From assembly GCF_003111665.1 (NCBI RefSeq), contig NZ_CP022188.1, forward strand, positions 3,844,001-3,908,000: DNA of 64,000 bases, given 5' to 3'. The stretch's first letter is position 1; every line of letters begins with the position of its first letter. This stretch comes from Parazoarcus communis (lineage in GTDB: Bacteria; Pseudomonadota; Gammaproteobacteria; Burkholderiales; Rhodocyclaceae). The notes under the pieces were generated by a model. The model saw only the letters and a program-made list of their open reading frames with translations, was not told the DNA's origin and did no database searches. Below are positions 11,584 to 20,289 of this stretch, piece after piece. The position numbers and the translations under genes were made by a program.

Positions 11584-13451
11584 ACAGGAATCTCATCTAT
11601 CTTGTGACCGGCAAGCGCGGAACGGATGCTGCTGTCCATGCGCCGCGCGGCAAATTCGTCGGTAGCTTTGGCAAGCGCCTCGATCCCGGCCTTGATTGCG
11701 CGATGATCCTCGCCGTCGCGCAGACTGCGCAAACGGGCAAGCACTTCATCGATCTGCGCTCTTTCAGCTTCGTCGAGCAACTGCCCATCCTTGAGCAGCG
11801 CCTGCTCGGTCGCTTCAATGACACGGTCGGCTTCGACCTGCTGCTCGCGCAGGGCACGCGCAACGAGATCGTCTCCGGCGCGTTCGACACCGGCCTGCAA
11901 CATGCCAGCGATCTCGTCGTCGGACAGGCCGTAGGACGGCTTCACCAGCACACTGGCCTCGACGCCCGAGGACATCTCGCGTGCAGACACCGACAGCAAT
12001 CCATCGGCATCCACCTGGAAAGCCACCCGGATGCGGGCTGCACCCGCCACCATCGGCGGAATCCCGCGCAGCTCGAAGCGCGCCAGCGACCGGCAATCCG
12101 ACACCAGTTCGCGCTCGCCCTGAACCACGTGGAAAGCCATGGCGGTCTGACCATCCTTGAAGGTCGTGAACTCCTGGGCACGTGCAATCGGCAGTGTTGC
12201 ATTCCGGGGCACGACCTTCTCAACCAGGCCACCCATGGTTTCCAGGCCGAGCGACAGCGGGATGACGTCAAGCAGGAGCCAGTCCTCGTCATCTTCCTTG
12301 CGGTTGCCGACCAGCGCATTCGCCTGCATGGCGGCACCGAGTGCCACGACCTTGTCGGGATCGAGGTTGGTCAGCGGCTCCTGCCCGAAATATTCGGCAA
12401 CTGCGCGCTGGATGTGGGGCATGCGCGTCGCACCGCCCACCATCACCACGCCCTTGATCTCTTCCGGGCTCAGGCCTGCGTCGCGCAGCGCCTTGCGCAC
12501 CGGACCGAGGGTTTTCTGCACCAGGTGACGGGTGAGCTGCGCGAACTGGTCACGACTGATGACCAGGTTGATCTCCTCTCCCGAACTCAGCACAAGGTGG
12601 ATTGGCGCCTCTTCACAGGCCGTCAGCAACTCCTTCGCCTCGCGCGCCTTGATCTGCAGACGGCGCGAGTCGGTGGATGACAGCGGCGGCAACTTCGATT
12701 CTTCGAGAATCCAGCAGAACAGCCGATGATCGAAGTCGTCACCGCCGAGCGATGCGTCGCCGTTGGTCGACAGCACCTCGAACACGCCACGTGACAGCTT
12801 GAGAATGGAGAGATCGAAGGTGCCGCCGCCAAGGTCGTACACCGCATACGTGCCTTCGGCCGCGTTATCGAGCCCATAGGCCACCGCAGCAGCGGTCGGT
12901 TCGTTAAGCAGCCGCAGTACATCCAGCCCGGCCAGGCGGGCCGCGTCCTTCGTGGCCTGACGCTGGGCATCGTCAAAATAGGCCGGAACCGTGATCACCG
13001 CGCCGCTCAGCACACCGCCAAGGCTCGCCTCCGCACGCAGGCGCAGCGTGCGCAGGATCTCGGCAGAAATTTCAACCGGGCTCTTCACGCCCTGCACCGT
13101 GCGCAAACGCACCATGCCGGGGCTGTCCTCGAAGTCGTAAGGCATGGTTTCGACGTGAGCTACATCCTTGAGCCCGCGTCCCATGAAACGCTTGACCGAC
13201 ACGATCGTGTTGCGCGGGTCGCTTGCCTGCGCCTGAATCGCCGACTGACCGACATCAATGCTGCCATCGGCGCGATATCGCACGATGGAAGGCAGCATCG
13301 AACGGCCCGTTTCATCGGCAAGGCACACCGCGATGCTGTTGCGCACCGTGGCGACCAGCGAGTTTGTGGTGCCGAGGTCGATACCCACCGCGAGCCGGTG
13401 CTTGTGCGGCTCGGTGGACATTCCGGGTTCTGCGATCTGCAACAGTGCCAT
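11580..13451 (-). CDS. hscA: Fe-S assembly Hsp70 chaperone HscA
   Basis: 623 aa. Hsp70 fold: phosphate loop [14 protein letters not shown] near the N-terminus, [13 protein letters not shown] and [11 protein letters not shown] in the ATPase domain, then a substrate domain and helical lid. It is specialised for IscU, whose LPPVK motif is present in this operon at residues 99-103. With HscB it drives ATP-dependent cluster release from IscU to target proteins. The upstream Met-rich frame allows a later start ([15 protein letters not shown]), so the first about 10 residues are uncertain. It lies 15 bp after hscB and overlaps fdx by 4 bp. Confidence 0.96.
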   Translation of the reverse strand: MALLQIAEPGMSTEPHKHRLAVGIDLGTTNSLVATVRNSIAVCLADETGRSMLPSIVRYRADGSIDVGQSAIQAQASDPRNTIVSVKRFMGRGLKDVAHVETMPYDFEDSPGMVRLRTVQGVKSPVEISAEILRTLRLRAEASLGGVLSGAVITVPAYFDDAQRQATKDAARLAGLDVLRLLNEPTAAAVAYGLDNAAEGTYAVYDLGGGTFDLSILKLSRGVFEVLSTNGDASLGGDDFDHRLFCWILEESKLPPLSSTDSRRLQIKAREAKELLTACEEAPIHLVLSSGEEINLVISRDQFAQLTRHLVQKTLGPVRKALRDAGLSPEEIKGVVMVGGATRMPHIQRAVAEYFGQEPLTNLDPDKVVALGAAMQANALVGNRKEDDEDWLLLDVIPLSLGLETMGGLVEKVVPRNATLPIARAQEFTTFKDGQTAMAFHVVQGERELVSDCRSLARFELRGIPPMVAGAARIRVAFQVDADGLLSVSAREMSSGVEASVLVKPSYGLSDDEIAGMLQAGVERAGDDLVARALREQQVEADRVIEATEQALLKDGQLLDEAERAQIDEVLARLRSLRDGEDHRAIKAGIEALAKATDEFAARRMDSSIRSALAGHKIDEIPV

Positions 13452-13466
13452 CAGGGAATTCCAGAT

Positions 13467-14000
13467 TCAGGTTTCGAGTGCCTCAAGGGCGTCGTCAATC
13501 TCGTTTTGAAGTTTCTCGATGAACATCAGGCGACGCACCGTATCGGCCGCGGCCGCGTAATCCTGTGCTTCGTCAAGTTCGCGGGCAAGGCTGCCCATCA
13601 CTTCTCGCGAGTGCCCGCGCAAGCGCTGGTGCAGTTGCTCGAGCTCATCGATCTCGCCCGCCTGGCGGGCCTCTTCGACCGCTTCACGCCACTCCATCTG
13701 TTCCATGAGGAATTCAGGGGACATCGCGGTGTTGGTCTCCAGGCCGGCGTCGATACCTGCCAGTTCAAGCAGGTACTGGGCACGCGGCAAGGGCTTCTTC
13801 AAGGTACGAAAACCTTCGTTCACTCGCGTCGCCCACTGCATGGAGCGGCGCTTCTCGAGGTCGGAAAGGTGTGCGTGACGATCCGGATGAACCTGAGACT
13901 GGAGCTCATGCCAGGCATGATCCAGTTTCGGCTCATCCAGTTCGAAACGGCGCGGCAGGCCGAATAGGGAGAAAAAATCCTGCGTCAGGTCGATGCTCAT
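13467..14000 (-). CDS. hscB: Co-chaperone HscB (J-domain)
   Basis: 177 aa. N-terminal J-domain with the HPD motif at 38-40 (QVHPDRHAHLSD), then a C-terminal three-helix domain that binds IscU (LLELAGIDAG, LMEQMEWREAV). It delivers IscU to HscA and stimulates its ATPase. The gene lies 26 bp after iscA. Confidence 0.96.
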   Translation of the reverse strand: MSIDLTQDFFSLFGLPRRFELDEPKLDHAWHELQSQVHPDRHAHLSDLEKRRSMQWATRVNEGFRTLKKPLPRAQYLLELAGIDAGLETNTAMSPEFLMEQMEWREAVEEARQAGEIDELEQLHQRLRGHSREVMGSLARELDEAQDYAAAADTVRRLMFIEKLQNEIDDALEALET

Positions 14001-14026
14001 GCCGTCATGTGCTTCCGTTCAAACCG

Positions 14027-14350
14027 TCAGACGTTGAAGCTTTCGCCGCAACCACACGCGTCCTTGACGTTCGGGTTGTTGAACTTGAAGCCTTCGTTCA
14101 GGCCTTCACGTACGAAGTCGAGTTCGGTGCCTTCAAGATACACAAGGCTCTTCGGGTCCACGATGACCTTGACGCCATGGCTGTCGAACACGAGGTCTTC
14201 AGTCAGCGCCTCGTCAACGAACTCAAGCTTGTATGCCATGCCGGAACAGCCCGAGGTCTTCACCCCGAGTCTGATACCCAAGCCTTTGCCGCGCTTGGCG
14301 ATGAAATTGGCAACGTGCTTGGCTGCGCTTTCGGAAAGAGTGACGCCCAT
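14027..14350 (-). CDS. iscA: Fe-S scaffold/carrier IscA
   Basis: 107 aa from the second of two adjacent ATGs (14350); an AGGAGG lies 6 bp upstream of it, better spaced than for the ATG at 14353. A-type carrier with the three conserved cysteines Cys35 (TSGCSGMAY), Cys99 and Cys101 (DACGCGESF). It receives clusters from IscU and passes them, mostly as [4Fe-4S], to client proteins. Same length as E. coli IscA. Confidence 0.96.
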   Translation of the reverse strand: MGVTLSESAAKHVANFIAKRGKGLGIRLGVKTSGCSGMAYKLEFVDEALTEDLVFDSHGVKVIVDPKSLVYLEGTELDFVREGLNEGFKFNNPNVKDACGCGESFNV

Positions 14351-14364
14351 CATGAACCTCCTGC

Positions 14365-14748
14365 TCAGGCTTCGTGCTTCTTCTTGTAGTCGGCAACGGC
14401 CGCCTTGATGGCGTCCTCGGCCAGGATCGAACAGTGGATCTTGACCGGCGGCAACGCCAGTTCCTCTGCGATCTGCGTGTTCTTGATCTCGAGGGCCTGA
14501 TCGATCGTCTTGCCCTTCACCCACTCGGTGACGAGCGAGCTCGACGCGATCGCCGAGCCACAGCCGTAGGTCTTGAACTTGGCGTCTTCGATCACGCCGT
14601 CCTTGCCAACCTTGATCTGCAACTTCATTACGTCGCCACAGGCGGGCGCGCCGACCATGCCGGTCGCAACGCTGTCGTCGTCCTTGGCAAACGATCCGAC
14701 GTTACGCGGGTTTTCGTAGTGGTCCAGAACTTTTTCGCTGTATGCCAT
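14365..14748 (-). CDS. iscU: Fe-S cluster scaffold IscU
   Basis: 127 aa from the ATG at 14748; the frame is open upstream but without similarity. Cluster ligands Cys37 (APACGDV), Cys63 ([10 protein letters not shown]) and Cys106 ([10 protein letters not shown]) plus the HscA-binding LPPVK at 99-103 are all in place. It takes sulfur from IscS and assembles [2Fe-2S] clusters. It follows iscS by 23 bp and precedes iscA by 14 bp. Confidence 0.98.
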   Translation of the reverse strand: MAYSEKVLDHYENPRNVGSFAKDDDSVATGMVGAPACGDVMKLQIKVGKDGVIEDAKFKTYGCGSAIASSSLVTEWVKGKTIDQALEIKNTQIAEELALPPVKIHCSILAEDAIKAAVADYKKKHEA

Positions 14749-14771
14749 TTTCGTTCTCCTGATTCTGTATT

Positions 14772-15983
14772 TTAGTGCGCAGCCCACTGCACGGAATCGA
14801 GATCGACGCCATCCTTGAACATTTCCCAAAGCGGGGAAAGCTCGCGCAGCTTGCCGATCTTCTTGTGCAGCAGGTCGATGGTGAAGTCGATTTCTTCTTC
14901 GGTGGTGAAGCGGCCGATGGTGAAACGAATCGAGCTGTGAGCCAGTTCATCGTTACGCCCCAGCGCGCGCAGTACGTAGGACGGCTCAAGGCTGGCCGAC
15001 GTACATGCCGACCCGGACGAGACCGCAATATCCTTGATCGCCATGATCAGGGACTCGCCTTCGACGTATGCGAAGGAAATGTTCAGGTTGTGCGGAACGC
15101 GATGCTCGAGATCGCCATTCACATAGGTTGCCTCGATATCCGTCAGCCCTTTGAGCAGGCGGTCGCGGAGTTCGCGAATGCGCGTATTTTCGGTGCTCAT
15201 CTCCTCACGTGCAATACGGAAGGCCTCGCCCATGCCGACGATCTGGTGCGTGGCCAGGGTACCCGAGCGCAAACCACGCTCGTGACCGCCGCCATGCATC
15301 TGCGCCTCGAGACGGACACGCGGCTTGCGCCGGACGTACAGCGCGCCAATGCCTTTCGGGCCGTAGGTCTTGTGCGCCGAGAAGCTCATCAGATCGACCT
15401 TGAGCGTATTCAGGTCGATCTCGACCTTGCCCGTCGCCTGCGCTGCATCGACATGAAAGATGATGCCCTTCTCACGACAGATCTCGCCGATTTCGGCGAT
15501 CGGCTGGATCACGCCGACTTCGTTGTTCACGAACATCACCGAAACCAGGATGGTGTCCGGACGCAGTGCAGCCTTGAGCACCTCGAGATCGACCAGACCG
15601 TTTTCCTGCACGTCGAGATAGGTGGCCTCGAAACCTTCACGCTCAAGTTCGCGGAAGGTGTCCAGCACCGCCTTGTGCTCGGTCTTCAGGGTAATGATGT
15701 GCTTGCCCTTGCCCTTGTAGAAGTGCGCAGCACCCTTGATCGCAAGGTTGTTGGATTCGGTTGCGCCAGAGGTCCAGATGATCTCTTTCGAATCGGCACC
15801 CACCAGTGCGGCCACCTGTTCGCGTGCGTCCTCGACCGCCTTCTCTGCCGACCACCCGTATGCATGCGAGCGGCTGGCGGGGTTACCGAACTGCTCGGTA
15901 AGCCAGGGAATCATGGCTGCGGCCACTCGGGGATCGACCGGCGTGGTCGCAGAGTAGTCGAGATAGATCGGGAACTTCAGCAT
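14772..15983 (-). CDS. iscS: Cysteine desulfurase IscS
   Basis: 403 aa. PLP enzyme: Schiff-base Lys205 in [10 protein letters not shown] and persulfide-carrying Cys327 in [14 protein letters not shown], within one residue of the E. coli positions. The N-terminus [13 protein letters not shown] and the C-terminal IscU-contact tail (LDSVQWAAH) are typical of group I IscS. It takes sulfur from cysteine for Fe-S clusters, tRNA thiolation and cofactors. A second desulfurase gene lies just upstream in the operon. Confidence 0.97.
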   Translation of the reverse strand: MLKFPIYLDYSATTPVDPRVAAAMIPWLTEQFGNPASRSHAYGWSAEKAVEDAREQVAALVGADSKEIIWTSGATESNNLAIKGAAHFYKGKGKHIITLKTEHKAVLDTFRELEREGFEATYLDVQENGLVDLEVLKAALRPDTILVSVMFVNNEVGVIQPIAEIGEICREKGIIFHVDAAQATGKVEIDLNTLKVDLMSFSAHKTYGPKGIGALYVRRKPRVRLEAQMHGGGHERGLRSGTLATHQIVGMGEAFRIAREEMSTENTRIRELRDRLLKGLTDIEATYVNGDLEHRVPHNLNISFAYVEGESLIMAIKDIAVSSGSACTSASLEPSYVLRALGRNDELAHSSIRFTIGRFTTEEEIDFTIDLLHKKIGKLRELSPLWEMFKDGVDLDSVQWAAH

Positions 15984-16013
15984 TGCGTTTCTCCGCGAAT
16001 TCGTTATGTCTTG

Positions 16014-17162
16014 TCAGGCTGCCATTGCAGCCAGGTTTCTCAATTCGTGCACGATACGTGCCAGCGCAGTGTCAAAATCGGCAAGCTGCTGAGCGGTGGT
16101 ATCACGACCAAGGCTGACCCGAACCGCCGACCGGGCCAACTCAGGCGCCACGCCCATTGCCAGCAGCGTGTGCGATGGCTCCGGGTTAGCGCTGGAGCAG
16201 GCGGAACCGCTGGCGCAGGCGAAGCCTGCACGATCCAGTTTGCCCACCAGGGTTTCACCATCAAGCCCTTCAAACCCGAAAAAGCTGGTGTTCGGCAAGC
16301 GATCGCCAGCCTTCGAAAACAGTACTGCGCCGGTGGCGGCAAGCGACTGCTCAAGCCGCTCACGCAGGACAAGCAGGCGATCATGCTCTTCGCGCTGCTG
16401 CTTTGCAGCGAGTTCGCACGCAAGGCCAAAACCAACGATTGCAGCCACGTTCTCGGTACCCGAGCGCAGCCCGCGCTCCTGACCACCGCCGGCGATCAAG
16501 GGGGCGAGTTCAACCCGCTTGTCCACGATCAGGGCACCGGCACCTACCGGACCACCGATCTTGTGCGCAGACAGCGTCATTGCATTGACACCCAGCACAC
16601 GGAAATCAACTTCGATCTTGCCAAGGGCCTGCACCGCATCCGTGTGCATGTAAGCACCACCGGCGCGGGCCTCGGCTGCATGGGCATGCACGTCCTGCAG
16701 CACACCGGTTTCGTTGTTCGCCAGCATGATCGAGACCAGCGACGGCCTGGCCTCAAGCGTCGAGCGCCAGTCATCGGCACGCAGACGCCCTTCGGCATCC
16801 ACACCCACTTCACGCATCACCCAGCCACTGCGACGCAACTGCCGTGCAGGCTCCCGCACACAGGGGTGCTCGACCGCACTGACCGCAACGAGGCCGGGCT
16901 TCATCATGGCCGCAGCACCCTTGATGAAGAGATTGTTGGCTTCGGAACCACCACTGGTAAACACCACCTCGGTCGGATGCGCATTCACCGCCGCCGCCAC
17001 CTGCGCGCGCGCAGTGTCGAGTGCAGCACGCGCCTGACGACCGTACTCGTGACGGCTCGATGCGTTCCCGAAGCGTTCGCCAAGCCAGGGCAGCATTGCC
17101 TCGCGCACCGCCGGATCGAGCGGCGCACTCGCATTCCAGTCGAGGTATACCGGGGCAAACAT
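16014..17162 (-). CDS. Second cysteine desulfurase (NifS/IscS-like) in the isc operon
   Basis: 382 aa from the ATG at 17162, where family similarity begins (MFAPVYLDWNASAPLDP). All core residues are present: PLP-binding TSGGSEANN, Schiff-base Lys in SAHKIGGPVGAG, and a catalytic-loop Cys in ASGSACSSANPEPS. It resembles NifS/group I desulfurases but is clearly divergent from the neighbouring IscS. Its position between iscR and iscS, 13 bp after iscR, suggests co-regulation by IscR and a role in sulfur delivery; its acceptor is unknown. Such a duplicate is seen in some Rhodocyclales (from memory). No nif genes are in the window. Confidence 0.88.
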   Translation of the reverse strand: MFAPVYLDWNASAPLDPAVREAMLPWLGERFGNASSRHEYGRQARAALDTARAQVAAAVNAHPTEVVFTSGGSEANNLFIKGAAAMMKPGLVAVSAVEHPCVREPARQLRRSGWVMREVGVDAEGRLRADDWRSTLEARPSLVSIMLANNETGVLQDVHAHAAEARAGGAYMHTDAVQALGKIEVDFRVLGVNAMTLSAHKIGGPVGAGALIVDKRVELAPLIAGGGQERGLRSGTENVAAIVGFGLACELAAKQQREEHDRLLVLRERLEQSLAATGAVLFSKAGDRLPNTSFFGFEGLDGETLVGKLDRAGFACASGSACSSANPEPSHTLLAMGVAPELARSAVRVSLGRDTTAQQLADFDTALARIVHELRNLAAMAA

Positions 17163-17175
17163 GCTTGTCACCTGC

Positions 17176-17658
17176 TCAGGCTGTCGCCACATCTTGCAGC
17201 GTACTCGCTGCACGACGCCGCACTTCACGCAGCACATTCACATCTGGGTCAGGCTTCACTTCACGCGCAACCAGCGCGCCGAGCGTCACCGAATCCAGGT
17301 AGGCGTACATGCGCTTGTTTAGGTTGGTCCACAGATCGTGAGTCAGACACCGATGCTCGTCGTGGCAATTCTGTTTGCCACCGCACATTGTCGCATCAAG
17401 CGGTTCGTCGACGGCGATGATGATGTCGGTCACCGTGATTGAGCGCATGTCGCGCGCGAGACGATATCCACCGCCGGGGCCACGCACACTCGTCACCAGT
17501 TTGTAGCGACGGAGCTTGCCGAACAACTGCTCAAGATAGGACAGAGAGATCTTCTGGCGCTCGGCGATACCGGCCAGGGTAACCGGACCGTCTGCCTGTC
17601 GCGCAGCCAGATCGATCATCGCCGTGACGGCAAAGCGACCTTTAGTCGTGAGTCTCAT
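17176..17658 (-). CDS. iscR: Fe-S cluster-sensing repressor IscR
   Basis: 160 aa from the ATG at 17658. Rrf2 family: N-terminal winged helix (MRLTTKGRFAVTAMIDLA, then YLEQLFGKLRRYKLV), wing RGPGGGYRLAR. [2Fe-2S] ligands Cys92, Cys98, Cys104 and His107 fall at the same numbers as in E. coli IscR. The holo form represses its own operon when clusters are plentiful; the apo form can activate type 2 sites. Directly upstream is a strong sigma70-type promoter overlapped by an IscR type 1-like box. Confidence 0.97.
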   Translation of the reverse strand: MRLTTKGRFAVTAMIDLAARQADGPVTLAGIAERQKISLSYLEQLFGKLRRYKLVTSVRGPGGGYRLARDMRSITVTDIIIAVDEPLDATMCGGKQNCHDEHRCLTHDLWTNLNKRMYAYLDSVTLGALVAREVKPDPDVNVLREVRRRAASTLQDVATA

Positions 17659-17696
17659 GATGATTCCTCGAAGCAGAATTGAGGGCAAACGGGCGA

Positions 17697-17721
17697 ATAC
17701 CCGAACATTTCACTCAACTAT
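17697..17721 (-). promoter_or_regulatory. IscR type 1-like operator at the isc promoter
   Basis: This 25-bp stretch, read on the minus strand, matches 22 of 25 positions of the E. coli type 1 IscR consensus as I remember it (left arm begins ATAGTTGA, right arm ends TTCGGGTAT). It overlaps the -10 element and the expected start of transcription, as expected for repression by [2Fe-2S]-IscR. Confidence 0.7.
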
Positions 17722-17745
17722 ACATATCCCGACAAAAACGGTCAA
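17717..17745 (-). promoter_or_regulatory. Sigma70-type promoter of the isc operon
   Basis: On the minus strand, -35 TTGACC (17740-17745) and -10 TATAGT (17717-17722) are separated by exactly 17 bp. It lies about 60 bp before the iscR ATG, which gives a short 5' leader. Confidence 0.75.
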
Positions 17746-17766
17746 CTACTCGGCGCTCAGGCCCAG

Positions 17767-18522
17767 TCAATCGACCATCTTGGACAATCGGGACGCATCG
17801 AAATCATCAGAAGACTCGACCGAGGGGTCAAGTTTCAAGCCCGCAGCCTCCATTCGCTTGCAGATCACCTGGAAGCGGCGGTCAGTTTCTACCGCGTGGT
17901 CGAGCAGACCATGCAAGGCCTTCGCTACCGGATCGTCCATGTCGCGAGTCACACCATAGGCGGAGAAGCCCATCTGCTCGGCTTTCTGTGCGCGCTCTGC
18001 GTCACGCTCGGCATCCAGAACGCGTGCCGGATTGCCAACGGCCGTAGCCCCGGCCGGCACCGGCTTCACCACGACGGCATTGGAGCCGATCTTGGCACCG
18101 TCGCCAACGGTGAATCCACCCAGCACCTTCGCCCCGGCCCCCACCACCACCCCTTTTCCGAGTGTCGGGTGGCGCTTGGTTCCGCGATAGAGCGACGTTC
18201 CACCCAGCGTGACGGCCTGATAGATGGTGCAGTCGTCGCCGATTTCGGCGGTTTCTCCGATCACCACACCCATGCCGTGATCGATGAACACGCGACGCCC
18301 GACAACGGCCCCTGGATGAATCTCGATCCCGGTCAGAAAACGGCTCACATGGCTGACGAAGCGGCCAACCCAGTAAAAGCGCCGGCGCCAGGCAGCATGC
18401 GCAAACCGGTGAAAGATCAGCGCATGGACACCCGGATAGCAGGTCAACACCTCCAATGTAGAGCGGGCGGCAGGGTCGCGTTCGCGAACGCTGGCCAGGT
18501 CTTCACGCAGGTGTTCAAACAT
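17767..18522 (-). CDS. cysE: Serine O-acetyltransferase CysE
   Basis: 251 aa from the ATG at 18522. N-terminal helical part ([20 protein letters not shown]), then left-handed beta-helix hexapeptide repeats with catalytic His in [12 protein letters not shown] and family motifs QAVTLGGT and KRHPTLG. It makes O-acetylserine from serine and acetyl-CoA, the committed step to cysteine. The epsilon-proteobacterial/SrpH-like short N-terminus suggests the hexamer-forming EPS-type class. It sits directly upstream of the isc operon and 76 bp after trmJ; an IscR-like box lies in that gap, linking cysteine supply to Fe-S status. Confidence 0.93.
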   Translation of the reverse strand: MFEHLREDLASVRERDPAARSTLEVLTCYPGVHALIFHRFAHAAWRRRFYWVGRFVSHVSRFLTGIEIHPGAVVGRRVFIDHGMGVVIGETAEIGDDCTIYQAVTLGGTSLYRGTKRHPTLGKGVVVGAGAKVLGGFTVGDGAKIGSNAVVVKPVPAGATAVGNPARVLDAERDAERAQKAEQMGFSAYGVTRDMDDPVAKALHGLLDHAVETDRRFQVICKRMEAAGLKLDPSVESSDDFDASRLSKMVD

Positions 18523-18582
18523 GTGACGCGATCTCCGGAAAAAGAGGGTATGGGGCTCGAGACCCCAAGGCCTCGGGCAACA

Positions 18583-18607
18583 ATAGTCGACTATTTTACT
18601 AGGCTTT
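18583..18607 (+). promoter_or_regulatory. IscR type 1-like operator upstream of cysE
   Basis: Read on the plus strand, 22 of 25 positions agree with the type 1 IscR consensus (from memory). The left half contains a 14-bp palindrome, AATAGTCGACTATT, at 18582-18595. It overlaps the trmJ stop codon and lies about 60 bp before the cysE start. A weak -10-like TAAAAT lies within it on the minus strand; no good -35 is visible. Confidence 0.5.
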
Positions 18608-19330
18608 GCGCTGAAAGCTAGAGAGCATTCCACGAAGAATGCCGACTTCTTCCTTTTCGAGCCTGACCCGGCCAAAAAGCCGCCGGAATCGTGGCATCAG
18701 CCTGCGCGGATTCTGCGGTTCATGAAAACCGCTTTCAGTCACCGCCTGCTCAAGGTGCGCGAGAAAACCTTCGACCTCGGCATGCGTCGCAGGCTGAGGT
18801 TGAGGATCTCCGGCATAAACTTCGGGCGGCTCGAGCGCAGCCATGCGCAACTCGTAGCTGAGCAACTGCACTGCAGCCCCAAGGTTAAGCGAGGAAAAGT
18901 CTGGATTGGTCGGGATTGTCACCGGCATCGCGCACAGGCTGACCTCTTCGTTGGACAGCCCACTGGTTTCGTTGCCGAATACCAGCGCGAGCTCGCCACG
19001 ATCGGCCCACTGCACCATTTCCACTGCGGCAGCACGTGCGGTGACACGCGGCAGGCTCAATTCGCGACGACGGGCGGTGACGGCCGCGGCCAGCACCGTG
19101 CCCGCAAGCGCCTCTTCGAGGGTATCCACAACACGCGCCGATTCGAGCAGGTCCGTCGCACCGGACGCCCGTGCATCGGCCACCGGATCGGGGAAGCAGG
19201 CAGGCGAAACCAGCCACAATTGCGACAGCCCCATGGTTTTCATCGCGCGCGCAGCAGCCCCGATATTGCCTGGATGACTCGGCCGGGAGAGCACGACACG
19301 GATGCGATCAAGCGCAAAGCCGCCATTCAT
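18599..19330 (-). CDS. trmJ: tRNA (Cm32/Um32) 2'-O-methyltransferase TrmJ
   Basis: 243 aa from the ATG at 19330; the longer upstream frame lacks similarity. SPOUT methyltransferase: motif 1 [17 protein letters not shown] (18-34), motif 2 [14 protein letters not shown], motif 3 [15 protein letters not shown] forming the knot that binds SAM. A C-terminal helical extension fits TrmJ rather than TrmL. It methylates the ribose of nucleotide 32 in several tRNAs. Divergent from suhB, as in many proteobacteria. Confidence 0.92.
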   Translation of the reverse strand: MNGGFALDRIRVVLSRPSHPGNIGAAARAMKTMGLSQLWLVSPACFPDPVADARASGATDLLESARVVDTLEEALAGTVLAAAVTARRRELSLPRVTARAAAVEMVQWADRGELALVFGNETSGLSNEEVSLCAMPVTIPTNPDFSSLNLGAAVQLLSYELRMAALEPPEVYAGDPQPQPATHAEVEGFLAHLEQAVTESGFHEPQNPRRLMPRFRRLFGRVRLEKEEVGILRGMLSSFQRKA

Positions 19331-19410
19331 ATTAAAATTCACCGTTTTTCGTATCTGATCGTGACGGGGCGCACTGCCCTGGACCGCTCCACCCGCCGAG
19401 ACCGAGCCGC

Positions 19411-20211
19411 ATGCATCCCATCCTGAATATCGCCGTAAAGGCCGCCCGCCGTGCCGCAACCGTCATTAACCGGGCTTCGACCCAGATCGACCTGCTTACG
19501 GTCGAGTCCAAATCGCCCAACGACTTCGTGACCGAGGTTGACCGCGCTGCCGAGAAAGCCATCATCGAAGTTCTTCGTGAAGCCTACCCGGGGCACGGGA
19601 TTCTAGCAGAGGAGTCCGGCGAGTCCGGCGCCGAAAGCGAATTCGTGTGGATCATCGATCCCCTCGACGGCACCACGAACTTCATCCACGGCTTCCCGCA
19701 GTACGCGATCTCCATCGCGTTGACCAAGAACGGCGTGCCCGAGCACTGCGTCGTGTACAACCCGGTCAACAACGAACTGTTCACCGCAACGCGCGGCAGC
19801 GGCGCCTACCTCAACGACCGCCGCATTCGCGTGTCGCGTCGTGTGCGCCTTGCCGACGCACTGGTCGGTACCGGCTTCCCCTACCGCGAATTCGGCAACA
19901 TCGACGCCTACCTTGCCATGTTCCGCGAGCTGACGCAGAAGACTGCAGGCATCCGTCGCCCGGGCGCAGCCGCGCTTGATCTGGCATATGTTGCAGCCGG
20001 TCGCCTCGATGGCTTCTGGGAAATGGGCCTCTCGCCCTGGGACATGGCAGCGGGCGTCCTGCTGGTTCAGGAGGCTGGCGGTCTGGTGTCCGACTTCGCA
20101 GGCGAAGGCAACTTCCTGACGACGGGCAACGTGGTTGCCGGCACCCCCAAGGTGTTCGCTCAGATGCTGCCCATCATCCAGTCCTACCGCACCGACAGCA
20201 TCCAGAGCTGA
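19411..20211 (+). CDS. suhB: Inositol-1-monophosphatase family protein SuhB
   Basis: 266 aa. Li+-sensitive phosphatase motifs: metal ligands in LAEESG (Glu67/68), [14 protein letters not shown] (Asp83, Asp86) and SPWDMAAG with the third metal Asp near 210. It hydrolyses inositol-1-phosphate in vitro; in E. coli SuhB also joins the rRNA antitermination complex with Nus factors. Divergent neighbour trmJ, 80 bp apart. Confidence 0.93.
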   Translation: MHPILNIAVKAARRAATVINRASTQIDLLTVESKSPNDFVTEVDRAAEKAIIEVLREAYPGHGILAEESGESGAESEFVWIIDPLDGTTNFIHGFPQYAISIALTKNGVPEHCVVYNPVNNELFTATRGSGAYLNDRRIRVSRRVRLADALVGTGFPYREFGNIDAYLAMFRELTQKTAGIRRPGAAALDLAYVAAGRLDGFWEMGLSPWDMAAGVLLVQEAGGLVSDFAGEGNFLTTGNVVAGTPKVFAQMLPIIQSYRTDSIQS

Positions 20212-20229
20212 TCCGTTATCCGTTCTTGC

Positions 20230-20259
20230 CAGGACACCGCACACACGTGCAGTGTCCTG
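20230..20259. terminator. Hairpin between converging suhB and clpV
   Basis: Two stacked stems: CAGGACAC (20230-20237) with GTGTCCTG (20252-20259), and inner GCAC with GTGC around an ACAC loop. No U-tract follows, so Rho-dependent or RNA-stabilising roles are possible. It is the only strong structure in the suhB/clpV gap. Confidence 0.5.
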
Positions 20260-20289
20260 TGACGGAGAACGCAGTACTTATTCCCGCTA

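Noticed and set aside
14775..17420. An 881-codon plus-strand frame across iscS and its paralog
   Set aside because: Antisense to two genes with intact catalytic residues; low-complexity composition and no family similarity.
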